DNA from: Allofranklinella schreckenbergeri
Lineage (GTDB): Bacteria; Pseudomonadota; Gammaproteobacteria; Burkholderiales; Burkholderiaceae_C
DNA length: 64,000 nt
NCBI RefSeq assembly: GCF_003703475.1
Contig: NZ_RDQM01000001.1
Coordinates: 1 to 64,000, forward strand
Reading direction: 5' to 3'
Within the stretch, counting starts at the first letter, position 1. Each line of letters begins with the position of its first letter. Under the pieces are notes generated by a model that saw only the letters and a program-made list of their open reading frames with translations, had not been told where the DNA came from and searched no databases. The position numbers and the translations under genes were made by a program. Below, one piece after another: positions 29,221-38,210 of the stretch.

Positions 29221-29548
29221 GCCCGAGTGGTGGAACAGGTAGACACAAGGGACTTAAACCATTTGAGCCTTCGGCGCGGAAACGCCCGAAGTGAAGCCCG
29301 TCAAACTCGGCGAACGCCCTGGGTCTCCCAACCCGAGCCAACGCCGAGCCAAGCCCGGTGATGGCGCACAAGCGCCCATCGCCAGGAAGGTGTAGAGAGC
29401 AGACGGCGGGCGCCTAAGGCTGTCCAGCTATGGCGAAGGCGTGCTCCAGCCCACGAACAGCGCACACGCGCTGGCGGCGAAAGCCGAAGTGGGACGAAAA
29501 TCCCTCGGCCGCAAGGCCGTGCCGGTTCGATTCCGGCCTCGGGCACCA
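29221..29548 (+). tRNA. tRNA-Leu(UAA) interrupted by a group I intron
   Basis: Exon 1 is 29221-29255 and exon 2 is 29497-29548, giving an 87-nt mature tRNA with encoded CCA. The acceptor GCCCGAG pairs with CUCGGGC. The spliced anticodon arm is GGGA-CUUAAAA-UCCC with anticodon UAA, and there is the long variable arm typical of tRNA-Leu. The intron lies between U34 and A35, inside the anticodon. Unspliced RNA cannot be a working tRNA. A possible -10 hexamer (TAGAAT, 29187-29192) precedes it. Confidence 0.95.
29256..29496 (+). ncRNA. Group I intron (IC3-like), 241 nt, no ORF
   Basis: The 5' exon ends in U and the intron ends in G (29496), as group I splicing needs. Pairings visible by eye are listed here. 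P1: CUU (29253-29255) with GAG (29265-29267), including the U-G wobble at the splice site. P2: CUUCGG (29269-29274) with CCGAAG, capped by a GAAA loop. P3: GCCCGUC (29296-29302) with GACGG. P4: CUCGGCG (29306-29312) with CGCCGAG (29342-29348). P7: GAGCA (29397-29401) with UGCUC (29442-29446). P9: CCCAC (29450-29454) with GUGGG (29489-29493). The layout and opening (AAA...UUUGAGCCUU) resemble tRNA-Leu introns of cyanobacteria and plastids. No homing endonuclease is encoded. Confidence 0.9.
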
Positions 29549-29573
29549 CCCTCGGTGCATTGCAAAAACATCA

Positions 29574-29599
29574 GCCGCCCTTGGGGCGGCTTCTTTTTT
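29574..29599 (+). terminator. Rho-independent terminator of tRNA-Leu
   Basis: GCCGCCC and GGGCGGC form a perfect 7-bp stem with a tiny loop, followed by TTCTTTTTT. It lies 26 bp after the tRNA CCA end. Confidence 0.88.
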
Positions 29600-29736
29600 C
29601 GCCAGTTGGCTAATCCTTCCCAGGGCACGGTGCAGCCCAACAAAAGCCCGCACAAAGCCCAAAAATGCGAGCGATGAAACCCGCTTCACCGTCCGGCCAG
29701 ACCAGCACCCGGCCAAAGCCTGGTGGCTTGCTTCCC

Positions 29737-30804
29737 ATGTCTTTACGTTTACCCCCCTTTCTCTCTTTTTGCGCCCCAGTGGCGGCCTGCTTGGGCGTGT
29801 GCCTGACGCTGGCCGCGCCCGCTGCGGCAGATGGCGCGCCCCAGGCCACAGCCCGCGCGCCTGAGCAGACTGCGACTGAAGCCGCTTGCACTTGTCGCAA
29901 CGCACGGCTGGATGTGGTGGTGCTCGGCTCGGGCGGGCCGGAGCTGAGCGATCAGCGCGCCTCCACCGGCTACCTGGTGCGTGAGGACGGCAAGGCGCGC
30001 TTCATCATCGATTTCGGCGCGGGCGCTTCGCTCAACTTCGAGCGCGCGGGCGGGCGCATTGAGGATTTGCACGCGCTGCTGTTCACGCACTTTCACGTGG
30101 ATCATTCCAACGATTTGCCTGCGCTGGTCAAGGCCGCGTTCTTTACCAACCGCCGCGCCGATTTGCCGCTGTATGGCCCCACGGGCAGCGCCACCATTCC
30201 CACCACGCCGCTGTTCGTAGAGCGCCAGTTTGGCGACAAGGGCGTGTACCCCTACCTGTCGGACTTCCTCACGGGCGAAGCGGGCTTTGCCCTCAAGCCC
30301 GTGGCGGTGGATGCCAGCCACGCGCAGCCCAAGCTGTTCAGCACGCAGGTGGCGGGCTTCACGCTCAAGGCTATTGCGGTGGAGCACGGCCCCATGCCCT
30401 CGCTGGGCTGGCGGGTGGAAAAAGACGGCTGCGCAGTGGTGGTTTCGGGCGACACCAGCAACGCGGGCAAGACGCTGGATGTGCTGGCCCAGGGCGCGGA
30501 TGTGTTCATCGCCCACAACGCCGTGCCCGAGCACAGCCACGACGAGGTGGCGCTGCACCTGCACATGACGCCGGGCGAGATTGGCCGCATCGCCCAGCAC
30601 ACGGGCAGCCGCAGCCTGGTGCTGTCGCACTTCATGCGCCGCACCGATGGTGCGCACGCAGAAACGGCTGCGGCCATCCGCCAGCACTACCGCGGGCCGC
30701 TGGCCTTTGCGCAGGATTGCGAGGTGTATTCGCTGCAAAGCGGCCAGCGCATCGACTCTTGCGCTGGCCCGCGCCGTGCGCAGCGTCAAGGCCAAAAGGA
30801 TTGA
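29737..30804 (+). CDS. Exported metallo-beta-lactamase-fold hydrolase
   Basis: The 355-aa product carries an N-terminal signal peptide (hydrophobic run ending TLAAPAAADG near residue 34). The ATG at 29737 is chosen so that this signal leads the protein. The metallo-beta-lactamase fold shows the zinc motif FTHFHVDHSND near residue 122. Later metal ligands are likely the Asp in VVSGDTSN and the His in LVLSHFMRR. The arrangement resembles RNase Z/arylsulfatase-like MBL proteins, but the export signal implies a periplasmic job. Substrate unknown. It converges on the DASS transporter with repeat R6 between. Confidence 0.82.
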   Translation: MSLRLPPFLSFCAPVAACLGVCLTLAAPAAADGAPQATARAPEQTATEAACTCRNARLDVVVLGSGGPELSDQRASTGYLVREDGKARFIIDFGAGASLNFERAGGRIEDLHALLFTHFHVDHSNDLPALVKAAFFTNRRADLPLYGPTGSATIPTTPLFVERQFGDKGVYPYLSDFLTGEAGFALKPVAVDASHAQPKLFSTQVAGFTLKAIAVEHGPMPSLGWRVEKDGCAVVVSGDTSNAGKTLDVLAQGADVFIAHNAVPEHSHDEVALHLHMTPGEIGRIAQHTGSRSLVLSHFMRRTDGAHAETAAAIRQHYRGPLAFAQDCEVYSLQSGQRIDSCAGPRRAQRQGQKD

Positions 30805-30807
30805 ATT

Positions 30808-30880
30808 CCAACCAAAGGAAAATTCAATTTAACTGCAACATGCCGAAACAGGCAGATTTATTTTCCTTTGATTGATAATT
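30808..30880. repeat. Dispersed palindrome R6
   Basis: CCAAAGGAAAAT pairs with ATTTTCCTTTGATTG across a core ACATGCCGAAACAGG (orientation B). It lies between two convergent genes. Confidence 0.75.
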
Positions 30881-30889
30881 CATACCCTC

Positions 30890-32290
30890 TTACGGCAAGA
30901 AGAAATACGCCCACAGCGAGACCACCGCGACCGAGAGCAGGTTCAGCACCAAGCCTGCGCTCATCATTTCCTTTTGGCGGATCAAGCCGGAGCCAAACAC
31001 GATGGCATTGGGCGGGGTAGCCACGGGGAGCATGAAGGCGCACGAGGCGCCGATGCCGATCACCATCACCAGCATTTCCTTGGGCAAGCCCATCTCCACG
31101 GCGATGCCGCCAAAGACGGGCACCAGCAAAGCCGCCGAAGCGGTGTTGCTGGTGAATTCGGTCAGGAAGATGATGAAGGCGGCCACCACCAGCACAACGA
31201 TAAAGGGGTGAGCCTGGCCAAACGCATCGGCCACGGCCTGCCCCAGCGCGGTGGAAGCGCCGGAGTTTTTCATCACCGCGCTCAGGGCGATGCCGCCGCC
31301 AAAGAGCAGCAGCACGCCCCAGTCGGTGTTTTGCACCACGTCGCGCCACTGCACCGTGCCCAGCAGCACGACGGCCACGGCGGCAGCCAGGGCGATAAAG
31401 CTGTCGATGGAGGCAATGCCGGTGGCCTTTTGAATGCGGCTGCCCATGATCCAGGCCGCCGCTGTGATGAAGAAGATGGCCACGGTGAGCACGCGGTGCA
31501 GCGTCCAGGGGATGACCTCTGTTTGCGCGGTGTTGACGCGTTGGCTGAAGTCGGGCCGCAGCACCACATACAGGCCAATGAGCATGGTCGGCAGCAGCAA
31601 CAGCATGATGGGCATGGCCAGCTTCATCCAGCCGTTGAAATCCAGCCCCAGCGCCCGCGCGGCGATGCCGTTGGGCGGCGAGCCAACGTAGGTGCCCATG
31701 CCCCCGATGCTGGCGCAATAGGCCACGCCCAGCAGCACGAAAACGAAGGTCCTGCGCTGCTTGTCCCGGTCAACGTGCTCCATCAACCCCAAAGCCAGCG
31801 GCAGCATCATGGCGGCGGTGGCCGTGTTGCTGATCCACATGGACAGGAAGGTGGTGGCGGCAAAAATCAGCAGCGCTGCCGCCAGCATGCTGCCGCGCGA
31901 GAGGGAAATCACCCACAGGGCGATCTTGCGGTCGAGCTTCTGGATGTGCAGTGCGGTGGCCAGGGCAAAGCCGCCGAAAAAGACGAAGATGATCGGATCG
32001 GCAAAATGCGCCAGCACCGACTTGGTGTTCATCTCCGGGATGTGAAAGAGCAACGCCAGCAAAGGCACCATCAAGGCCGTGACGGTGATGTGCAAGGCCT
32101 CGGTAAACCACAAAATCGCAACGAAAAGCAAAATCGCCAAGCCGCGGTTGACCATGTCTGGATACGGCAGCACGTGGTACAGCCCAAAGGCCAACACAGC
32201 GGCAATCAGCGTTATCAGCAGGCCGCGCAAGCTGCTCGGCTGCTTGCCTTCCTCCGGCGCTGGCTGGGAGACGGGGTAATGGGTATCCAT
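30890..32290 (-). CDS. DASS/SLC13-family anion:sodium symporter
   Basis: The 466-aa inner-membrane protein has about 11-12 hydrophobic segments. It shows the paired SNT signatures of the divalent anion:Na+ symporter family: MWISNTATAAMMLPLA near residue 145 and TEFTSNTASAALLVP near residue 377. A late VATPPNAIVFGSGLI motif is also present. Family members import dicarboxylates such as succinate, or sulfate. Substrate cannot be read directly. Its position downstream of a sulfate operon is suggestive but not proof. The ATG at 32290 has AGGAGAGC before it; an in-frame start 18 codons earlier lacks a site. Confidence 0.9.
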   Translation of the reverse strand: MDTHYPVSQPAPEEGKQPSSLRGLLITLIAAVLAFGLYHVLPYPDMVNRGLAILLFVAILWFTEALHITVTALMVPLLALLFHIPEMNTKSVLAHFADPIIFVFFGGFALATALHIQKLDRKIALWVISLSRGSMLAAALLIFAATTFLSMWISNTATAAMMLPLALGLMEHVDRDKQRRTFVFVLLGVAYCASIGGMGTYVGSPPNGIAARALGLDFNGWMKLAMPIMLLLLPTMLIGLYVVLRPDFSQRVNTAQTEVIPWTLHRVLTVAIFFITAAAWIMGSRIQKATGIASIDSFIALAAAVAVVLLGTVQWRDVVQNTDWGVLLLFGGGIALSAVMKNSGASTALGQAVADAFGQAHPFIVVLVVAAFIIFLTEFTSNTASAALLVPVFGGIAVEMGLPKEMLVMVIGIGASCAFMLPVATPPNAIVFGSGLIRQKEMMSAGLVLNLLSVAVVSLWAYFFLP

Positions 32291-32315
32291 GAAGCTCTCC
32301 TGAGAAGGTTGCATG

Positions 32316-32364
32316 CAAAAACAGCCTGCCTGGCCACTGTGCAATCGGCTGCGCGGCCAGGCAG
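32316..32364 (-). terminator. Terminator of the cys operon
   Basis: CTGCCTGGCC (32326-32335) and GGCCAGGCAG (32355-32364) form a perfect 10-bp stem. On the minus strand it is followed by TGTTTTTGC. It lies just past cysA and directly upstream of the DASS gene. Confidence 0.6.
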
Positions 32365-32453
32365 ATGCCGAAAAATTTTACATTTGAATACAGGCTCTCA
32401 GGAAAGGGCTTTCCCGCACGATCTCCATCAGCAGTGCGCGGGGCGGGCAGCTC

Positions 32454-33626
32454 TCAAATCCCCGAACCTGCGCTCTCCAGCGCCTCTTGCTGCACAAAGA
32501 CGCGGGCGCGGCGGGGTTTGACCCAGACAAGATCGCCCTCGCCCAAGTCCAACTCGGCGTAGCGCTCGGCCGCCATTTGCGCCTCGATCAGGTGGCCGTG
32601 CGGGAGCGGGTTTTCCAGCAGAGCATCAGCGCCCTGTTCCTTGTCAGGTTCGGCCACCAGCTCCAACCGCGCCAGCGGACCAACGACGATGGCGCGTGCA
32701 ATGCGCGCACGCAGGCCCTGCGGCGCGGCAGCCTCTTGCACGGCGGCGCCCGCCCCGGTTGGGCTGGCATGCCAGGGCTGCACCTCCAGCTCGTGCGGGC
32801 GCACATAGGCCAGGGCTTGCCCGTCTTGCAACTCATCCGCTGCGGCTTGCAGTGCAAAGCCCGGCAGGCTGACGTGGCCTGCGCTGGCGCGGCCGTGGAA
32901 AAGGTTGACATCGCCCAGAAAGCCATAGACGAAGGGGCTGGCCGGGTCGTCCCACACCTGCTGGGGCGTGCCCACTTGCTCGATGCGGCCGCGGTTCATG
33001 ACGACGACGCGGTCGGCCACCTCCAGCGCCTCCTCCTGATCGTGGGTGACGAAGATGCTGGTCACATGCAATTCTTCGTGCAGGCGGCGCAGCCAGCGGC
33101 GCAATTCCTTGCGCACCTTGGCATCGAGCGCGCCGAAAGGCTCGTCCAGCAGCAGCACCTGCGGCTCCACGGCCAGGGCGCGCGCCAAGGCAATGCGTTG
33201 GCGCTGCCCGCCCGAGAGCTGGGCAGGAAAGCGATCGGCCAGCCAATCGAGCTGCACCAGTTGCAGCAGCCGCATCACCTTGTCGCGGATTTGCGCTTTA
33301 CTGGGCCGCTGGCTGCGGGGCTTGACGCTCAGGCCAAAGGCCACGTTGTCGAACACCGTCATATGCCGAAACAGCGCGTAGTGCTGGAACACGAAGCCGA
33401 CTTGGCGATCGCGCACATGCACATGGGTGGCATCGCGCCCCGAGAACCAGACCGCGCCATGGTCGGGCGCTTCCAGCCCGGCGATGATGCGCAGCAGCGT
33501 GGTTTTGCCGCAGCCCGAGGGGCCGAGCAGCGCCAGCAACTCGCCCGAGGCGATCTCCAAATTCACATCGCGCAGGGCGTGAAAATCGCCAAAGGTTTTG
33601 CTGATGTTGCGCACTTCAATGCTCAT
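32454..33626 (-). CDS. cysA: Sulfate/thiosulfate ABC transporter ATPase
   Basis: CysA powers sulfate/thiosulfate import. The 390-aa product has Walker [10 protein letters not shown] near residue 35 and the Q-loop [21 protein letters not shown], where the H replaces the usual D in FQDYALF. The signature [15 protein letters not shown] lies near residue 135, Walker B is [11 protein letters not shown], and the switch is [10 protein letters not shown]-terminal TOBE-like domain is present ([22 protein letters not shown]). The ATG at 33626 has CAGGAG upstream and overlaps the cysW stop (ATGA). It is last in sbp-cysT-cysW-cysA. Confidence 0.95.
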   Translation of the reverse strand: MSIEVRNISKTFGDFHALRDVNLEIASGELLALLGPSGCGKTTLLRIIAGLEAPDHGAVWFSGRDATHVHVRDRQVGFVFQHYALFRHMTVFDNVAFGLSVKPRSQRPSKAQIRDKVMRLLQLVQLDWLADRFPAQLSGGQRQRIALARALAVEPQVLLLDEPFGALDAKVRKELRRWLRRLHEELHVTSIFVTHDQEEALEVADRVVVMNRGRIEQVGTPQQVWDDPASPFVYGFLGDVNLFHGRASAGHVSLPGFALQAAADELQDGQALAYVRPHELEVQPWHASPTGAGAAVQEAAAPQGLRARIARAIVVGPLARLELVAEPDKEQGADALLENPLPHGHLIEAQMAAERYAELDLGEGDLVWVKPRRARVFVQQEALESAGSGI

Positions 33627-34648
33627 GCGTGTGCTCCTGGATGAGGGGTTGAATCGGGCCGCGCCGCCGCTGCAGGCCGCGCCCAGGCGCCGCGCTGGGC
33701 CTGCGCCACGGCCGGGGCCTGCTCGGCGGCGCGGGGGTTTTCCGGCGGCAAGGCGGCGGCTTGGCGCATCTGCGCCTCGTGCTGCCATTCGGCCCAGGTT
33801 TTCAGCGCCAGCGTCACCAGCGCCAGCAGGGCCAGCAAGGTGGCCACCGAGAACGCGGCCACGGATTGGTAATCGGTGTAGAGGATTTCCACATGCAGCG
33901 GGATGGTGTTGGTCTGCCCGCGGATATGGCCCGAGACCACCGACACCGCGCCAAACTCCCCCATCGCCCGCGCATTGCAGAGGATGACGCCGTAGATCAG
34001 CCCCCACTTGATATTGGGCAGCGTCACGCTCCAGAACGTGCGCAGGCCCGAAGCGCCCAGCACGATGGCGGCTTGCTCCTCCTGCTCGCCCTGGGCCTGC
34101 ATCAGCGGAATCAGCTCGCGCGCGATGAAGGGGAAGGTGACAAACACCGTCACCAACACAATGCCCGGCGTGGCAAAAATCACCTTCACATCCCAGGCTT
34201 GCAGCAGCGGCCCCAACCAGCCGTTGACGCCATACAGCAGCGCATACACCAGCCCCGCCACCACGGGCGAGATGGAAAACGGCAAATCGATCAAGGTAAT
34301 CAAAAACGCCTTGCCACGAAACTCGTGCTTGGCAATGGCCCAGGCAGCCATGACGCCGAAGACGATGTTCAGCGGCACCACAATCAGCGCCGTCAGCAGC
34401 GTCAGCCGCACCGCAGCCCAGGTATCGCTGGACTCAAACGCGCTGGCAAACGCCCCCCAGCCCTGGCGAAACGCCTCGGCAAACACCGCCAGCAGCGGCA
34501 ACACCAGAAACAACCCCATGAAGGCCAGCGCCAAAGCCATCAGGCTGCGGCGCACCCAAGGCGCTTCGTCCGTCAGCGCCCGCGCGCGCGGGACCGCCAC
34601 GGCGACAGGCGCAACGGGGGCGGCCGTCGCCGTCATGTCTTTTTTCAT
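33623..34648 (-). CDS. cysW: Sulfate ABC transporter permease CysW
   Basis: CysW is the second membrane subunit of the sulfate importer. The 341-aa protein has about six membrane segments ([40 protein letters not shown]). Its EAA loop [20 protein letters not shown] lies near residue 195, then [15 protein letters not shown]. The C-terminal tail is unusually long and rich in Ala, Pro and Gln. Start and stop both overlap neighbours by ATGA, so translation is coupled with cysT and cysA. Confidence 0.94.
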   Translation of the reverse strand: MKKDMTATAAPVAPVAVAVPRARALTDEAPWVRRSLMALALAFMGLFLVLPLLAVFAEAFRQGWGAFASAFESSDTWAAVRLTLLTALIVVPLNIVFGVMAAWAIAKHEFRGKAFLITLIDLPFSISPVVAGLVYALLYGVNGWLGPLLQAWDVKVIFATPGIVLVTVFVTFPFIARELIPLMQAQGEQEEQAAIVLGASGLRTFWSVTLPNIKWGLIYGVILCNARAMGEFGAVSVVSGHIRGQTNTIPLHVEILYTDYQSVAAFSVATLLALLALVTLALKTWAEWQHEAQMRQAAALPPENPRAAEQAPAVAQAQRGAWARPAAAARPDSTPHPGAHA

Positions 34649-35508
34649 GTCTTGCCCCCCGTGGCGCGGCGCTGCCAGGCTTGCAGGCCGTTGATGACAA
34701 ACAGCATGGCAAAGGAAAACGCCAGCATCGCCAACGCCACCGCCGTTGCGCCCGCGTAGTCGTACTGATCGAGCTTGCCGATGATGATCAGCGGCGTGAT
34801 CTCGGAAACCATCGGGATATTGCCCGCAATGAAAATCACCGAGCCGTATTCACCCAGCGCCCGCGCAAACGCCAGCGCAAAGCCCGTGAGCAGCGCGGGC
34901 AGGATGGCGGGCAGGATCACGCGGCGAAACGTCTGCCAGCGCGAGGCGCCCAGGCTGCTGGCCGCCTCCTCCAGCTCGCGCTCGAAATCCTCCAGCACCG
35001 GCTGCACCGTGCGCACCACAAACGGCAGGCCGATGAAGATCAGCGCCACCACCACGCCCGCAGGCGCAAACGCCACCTGCACGCCCAAAGGCTCCAGCCA
35101 CCGGCCCAGCCAGCCGTTGGGCGCCAGCAGCGCCGTCAGCGCAATACCCGCCACCGCCGTGGGCAGGGCAAAGGGCAAATCCACCAACGCATCGGCCAGC
35201 CGCTTGCCGGGAAAGCGGTAGCGCACCAGCACCCAGGCAATCAGCAGCCCGAACACCAGATTGACCAGCGCCGCCAGCAGCGACGCGCCAATGGTCAGCT
35301 TGTACGAAGCCACCACGCGCGGCGCCCAAACCGCCTGCCAAAACTGCTCCCAACTCAACTGCGCCGCCTGCGCCAGCAAGGCCGCCAGCGGCAGCAGCAC
35401 GATCAGCCCCAGATAAAACAGCGTGTAGCCCATCGTCAGGCCAAAGCCTGGCAGCACCCGCACGCGCCCCCGGCGCAACGGCGCGTGGGCAGAAGATGAA
35501 AAGGACAT
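34645..35508 (-). CDS. cysT: Sulfate ABC transporter permease CysT
   Basis: CysT (CysU) pairs with CysW to form the sulfate channel. The 287-aa product has six membrane segments (TLFYLGLIVLLPLAALLAQ; DALVDLPFALPTAVAGIAL). The EAA loop is ELEEAASSLGASRWQTFRRV near residue 180, followed by ALGEYGSVIFIAGNIP. I chose the ATG at 35508 (MSFSSSAHAPLRRGR), the usual family start. Repeat R7 lies in the 128-bp gap to sbp, an odd place for an insertion inside an operon. Confidence 0.94.
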   Translation of the reverse strand: MSFSSSAHAPLRRGRVRVLPGFGLTMGYTLFYLGLIVLLPLAALLAQAAQLSWEQFWQAVWAPRVVASYKLTIGASLLAALVNLVFGLLIAWVLVRYRFPGKRLADALVDLPFALPTAVAGIALTALLAPNGWLGRWLEPLGVQVAFAPAGVVVALIFIGLPFVVRTVQPVLEDFERELEEAASSLGASRWQTFRRVILPAILPALLTGFALAFARALGEYGSVIFIAGNIPMVSEITPLIIIGKLDQYDYAGATAVALAMLAFSFAMLFVINGLQAWQRRATGGKT

Positions 35509-35552
35509 GAAACAGTCGCCCCGCAAGCTGAAGGCAGCGCTTGCCACCCTCT

Positions 35553-35631
35553 TTATTACAAATCAAAAGGAAATAAAATTACCTTGTTTCGGCAAATTAG
35601 TATTGAAGTTGAATTTCCATTGATTGAAATG
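35553..35631. repeat. Dispersed palindrome R7, inside the cys operon
   Basis: It starts ATTACAAATCAAAAGGAAAT, has core CTTGTTTCGGCAAATT, and ends ATTTCCATTGATTGAAATG (orientation A). It separates sbp from cysT. Confidence 0.75.
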
Positions 35632-35636
35632 AAAGC

Positions 35637-36698
35637 TCAACGCTGCCCCGCGCCATACAGCCGGTCGAACTCGCCGCCATCGTTGAAATGCACCTTCTGC
35701 GCCTGCCCCAGCGAGCCGAAATGCTCTTGCACACGGAACAGCTTGATCGGCTTGAACTGCTGCGCATGCCGCTCCAGCACCGCCTGCGAGCGCGGGCGCA
35801 AACCGTGGCGCGCAGCAATCTCCTGCGCCTGCTCGCTGTAGAGGAACTGCAAATACGCCCGCGCCGCCTGCTCCGTGCCCTTTTTCTGCACCACCGGCTG
35901 CACCAGCGCCACCGGGTTCTCCGCCAGCACGCTGGCTGAGGGATACACCACATCCACCCTGCCCTTGCCGAACTCGCGCTCGACCGACAACACCTCCGAC
36001 TCGAACGTCACCAGCACATCGCCAATGTTGCGCTGCAAAAACACCGCCGTCGCATCGCGCCCGCCCTTGCCCAGCACCGGCACGTTTTTGTAAAGCTGCG
36101 CCACGAATTCACGCGCCTGCTCGGGCGTGCCGCCGCCCTCCAGCACCGCCCCCCAGGCCGCCAGATAGGCATAGCGGCCATTGCCGCCCGTTTTGGGGTT
36201 CACCACCACCACCTGCACGCCCGGCTTGACCAAATCGGCCCAATCCCGAATGCCCTTGGGGTTGCCCTTGCGCACCAGAAACAGCATCGTCGAAGTCGTC
36301 GGCGCGGCATCGTGCGGAAACTGCTGCGCCCAATCCTTGGCCACCAGGCCGTTGTCGGCGAGAAAATCGATATCCGTCGTGGTATTCATCGTCACCACAT
36401 CGGCCTGCAAACCTTCGCGCACCGCCCGCGCCTGCGCGCTGGAGCCGCCATGCGCCTGATCGACCTTGATCGCATGCCCCGTTTGCTGCTGGTAGCTTTG
36501 CACGAACGCCGGGTTGATCTCACGGTAAAACTCGCGCGCCACATCGTAAGAAGCATTGAGCAAACTCTGCTGCGCCTGGGCTGGCGTCAAAGCCACCAGG
36601 GCGCCAGCCGCCACGGCCCACACCCGCAAAGAGCGCAAAGAGCGCAAAACGCCCGAACCGGGGAAAGCCCGCAAAACAGGGAGCAGGGAACGATTCAT
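35637..36698 (-). CDS. sbp: Periplasmic sulfate-binding protein
   Basis: Sbp captures sulfate for CysTWA. The 353-aa product has a signal peptide ending in TPAQA-QQ near residue 42. The mature domain shows LLNASYDVAREFYREINPAF, QAHGGSSAQARAV (sulfate contacts), DVVTMNTTTDID and NPKTGGNGRYAYLAAW, all typical. Start is the ATG at 36698; one 9 bp further upstream is possible. The signal peptide contains a tandem duplication (LRSLRSLR) from two copies of the nonamer AAAGAGCGC. It is first in the operon. Confidence 0.94.
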   Translation of the reverse strand: MNRSLLPVLRAFPGSGVLRSLRSLRVWAVAAGALVALTPAQAQQSLLNASYDVAREFYREINPAFVQSYQQQTGHAIKVDQAHGGSSAQARAVREGLQADVVTMNTTTDIDFLADNGLVAKDWAQQFPHDAAPTTSTMLFLVRKGNPKGIRDWADLVKPGVQVVVVNPKTGGNGRYAYLAAWGAVLEGGGTPEQAREFVAQLYKNVPVLGKGGRDATAVFLQRNIGDVLVTFESEVLSVEREFGKGRVDVVYPSASVLAENPVALVQPVVQKKGTEQAARAYLQFLYSEQAQEIAARHGLRPRSQAVLERHAQQFKPIKLFRVQEHFGSLGQAQKVHFNDGGEFDRLYGAGQR

Positions 36699-36785
36699 CA
36701 CAGCCATCACTTTCTTGACAGAAACCAACAAAGGCCGCGATTGTGGAGAGCGCGCTTCAGAAACGGAACGACATTTATCTTCTAT

Positions 36786-36812
36786 CCATATGCGTTAAAG
36801 CCATATGCGCTA
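36786..36812 (-). promoter_or_regulatory. Tandem direct repeats upstream of sbp
   Basis: CCATATGCGTTA (36786-36797) and CCATATGCGCTA (36801-36812) are near-identical 12-mers spaced 15 bp apart, about 90-115 bp before the sbp start. They could be an operator, for example for a CysB-like sulfur regulator. This is inference only. Confidence 0.3.
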
Positions 36813-36856
36813 TTGGCCTTTTCCGCGCACACGCCGCGCTGCTGGCCCAGTCCCGC

Positions 36857-38038
36857 TCACTGTGGCCGCGCCAGAAACTCAATCGTGGGCGGCTCAATGG
36901 CGGCATCGCGCGCCACCGCCATCAAAATCCCCAGCGCCAGGCCCAGCGTCACCATGGCCGTGCCGCCGTAGCTGATGAAGGGCAGCGGCACGCCCACCAC
37001 GGGCAGCACGCCCATCACCATGCCCATGTTGACGAAGGCGTAAGTGAAAAAAATCATCGCCACCGCAGCGGCCATCAGGCGGCCAAACAGCGTTTTGGCC
37101 CGCATGGCGATGATGAAGGCGCGGTAGATCAGGAACAAAAAGCCCATCAGCAAGGCCAGCGTGCCAGCCAGGCCAAACTCCTCGGCAAACGCGGCGAAGA
37201 TGAAATCCGTCGTGCGCTCGGGGATGAATTCCAGATGCGTTTGCGTGCCGGCCATGAAGCCCTTGCCCCACACCCCGCCCGAGCCGATGGCGATCATGCC
37301 CTGGATGATGTGAAAACCCTTGCCCAGCGGGTCTTTGTAGGGGTCCAGCAGCGTGCACACGCGCGTTTTCTGATAGTCGTGCAGCACCACCCAATCCACG
37401 CCGCTTTGGCACAGCGTGTCGCCGAAGGCGACGATCAAGGCAATGCCCCCAAGGCCCAGAAGCACGGGCGGGGCCACCAGCTTCCAGGACAGGCCGGCGA
37501 AGAAGATCACCGTCAGCCCCGCCGCCAGCACCAGCAAGGCCGTGCCCAGATCGGGCTGCCGCAAGATCAGCCCCACGGGCACGGCCAACAGCAGCGCGGC
37601 GACGATGAAATCCGTGGCCCGCAGCGGCGGCGGGCGCAACTGGAACCACCAGGCCAGCATCAGCGGCGCGGCGATTTTCATGATCTCGCTGGGCTGGATG
37701 ACGATGCCCACATTCACCCAGCGCTGCGCGCCTTTGCGGGTGATGCCCGCCACCTCCACCCCCAGCAGCAGCAGCACGCCGACGACAAACAACGGCACGG
37801 CCAGCAGCATGATTTTTTGCGGCGGGAACTGCGCCACCACAAACAAAATCGCCGCCGCCAGCAGCATGTTGCGCGCATGTGCGCCAAAGCGTTCACCGTG
37901 GTCAAACCCGGCCGAGTACATCGCAATCAGCCCCAGCGAGGCCAGAAAAAGAATGGCGGCGATCAGCCAGCCGTCAAAGCGCTGAAACAGCCCCAGAAAG
38001 CGCTGCGGCCACGGGGTTTGGTTAAGGGTGGTGTGCAT
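36857..38038 (-). CDS. rodA: Rod-shape peptidoglycan polymerase RodA
   Basis: RodA is the SEDS-family glycosyltransferase of the elongasome, working with PBP2 in the inner membrane. The 393-aa protein has about ten membrane segments. It shows KGAQRWVNVGIVIQPSEIMKIA near residue 107, and LRQPDLGTALLVLAAG with the catalytic Asp. The later motifs are FIPERTTDFIFAAFAEEFG and the C-terminal PLPFISYGGTAMVTLGLALG. The ATG at 38038 gives the usual N-terminus. mrdA and mreB are not in the window on the near side. Confidence 0.94.
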   Translation of the reverse strand: MHTTLNQTPWPQRFLGLFQRFDGWLIAAILFLASLGLIAMYSAGFDHGERFGAHARNMLLAAAILFVVAQFPPQKIMLLAVPLFVVGVLLLLGVEVAGITRKGAQRWVNVGIVIQPSEIMKIAAPLMLAWWFQLRPPPLRATDFIVAALLLAVPVGLILRQPDLGTALLVLAAGLTVIFFAGLSWKLVAPPVLLGLGGIALIVAFGDTLCQSGVDWVVLHDYQKTRVCTLLDPYKDPLGKGFHIIQGMIAIGSGGVWGKGFMAGTQTHLEFIPERTTDFIFAAFAEEFGLAGTLALLMGFLFLIYRAFIIAMRAKTLFGRLMAAAVAMIFFTYAFVNMGMVMGVLPVVGVPLPFISYGGTAMVTLGLALGILMAVARDAAIEPPTIEFLARPQ

Positions 38039-38111
38039 CGCCGTATTATCTTCAGAGCCTGTTGCAGATAGCGCGTGGCTCGCCATGCCCCGCCCACCCG
38101 GCGCTCTTTTG

Positions 38112-38193
38112 CATTTCAATCAAAAGTAAAAATAATTTGAATACAGACATGCCGAAATATGCAATTTTTATTTCTTTTTGATATATAAAATAC
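38112..38193. repeat. Dispersed palindrome R8
   Basis: It starts CATTTCAATCAAAAGTAA, has core ACATGCCGAAATATGC, and ends TTTCTTTTTGATATATAAAAT (orientation B). It occupies the divergent region between rodA and gph. TATATAAAAT in its right end could serve as a -10 for gph. Confidence 0.75.
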
Positions 38194-38210
38194 ATCCTCC
38201 CTCCCTCACC

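Noticed and set aside
29256-29496. Homing endonuclease or protein in the tRNA-Leu intron
   Set aside because: The short open frames crossing it are shadows; the intron is almost entirely paired RNA structure.
32365-32400. A further dispersed-palindrome copy (ATGCCGAAAAATTTTACATTTGAATACAG)
   Set aside because: It has the core-like words, but they are in a different order and the end arms are missing; probably chance or a heavily decayed copy.
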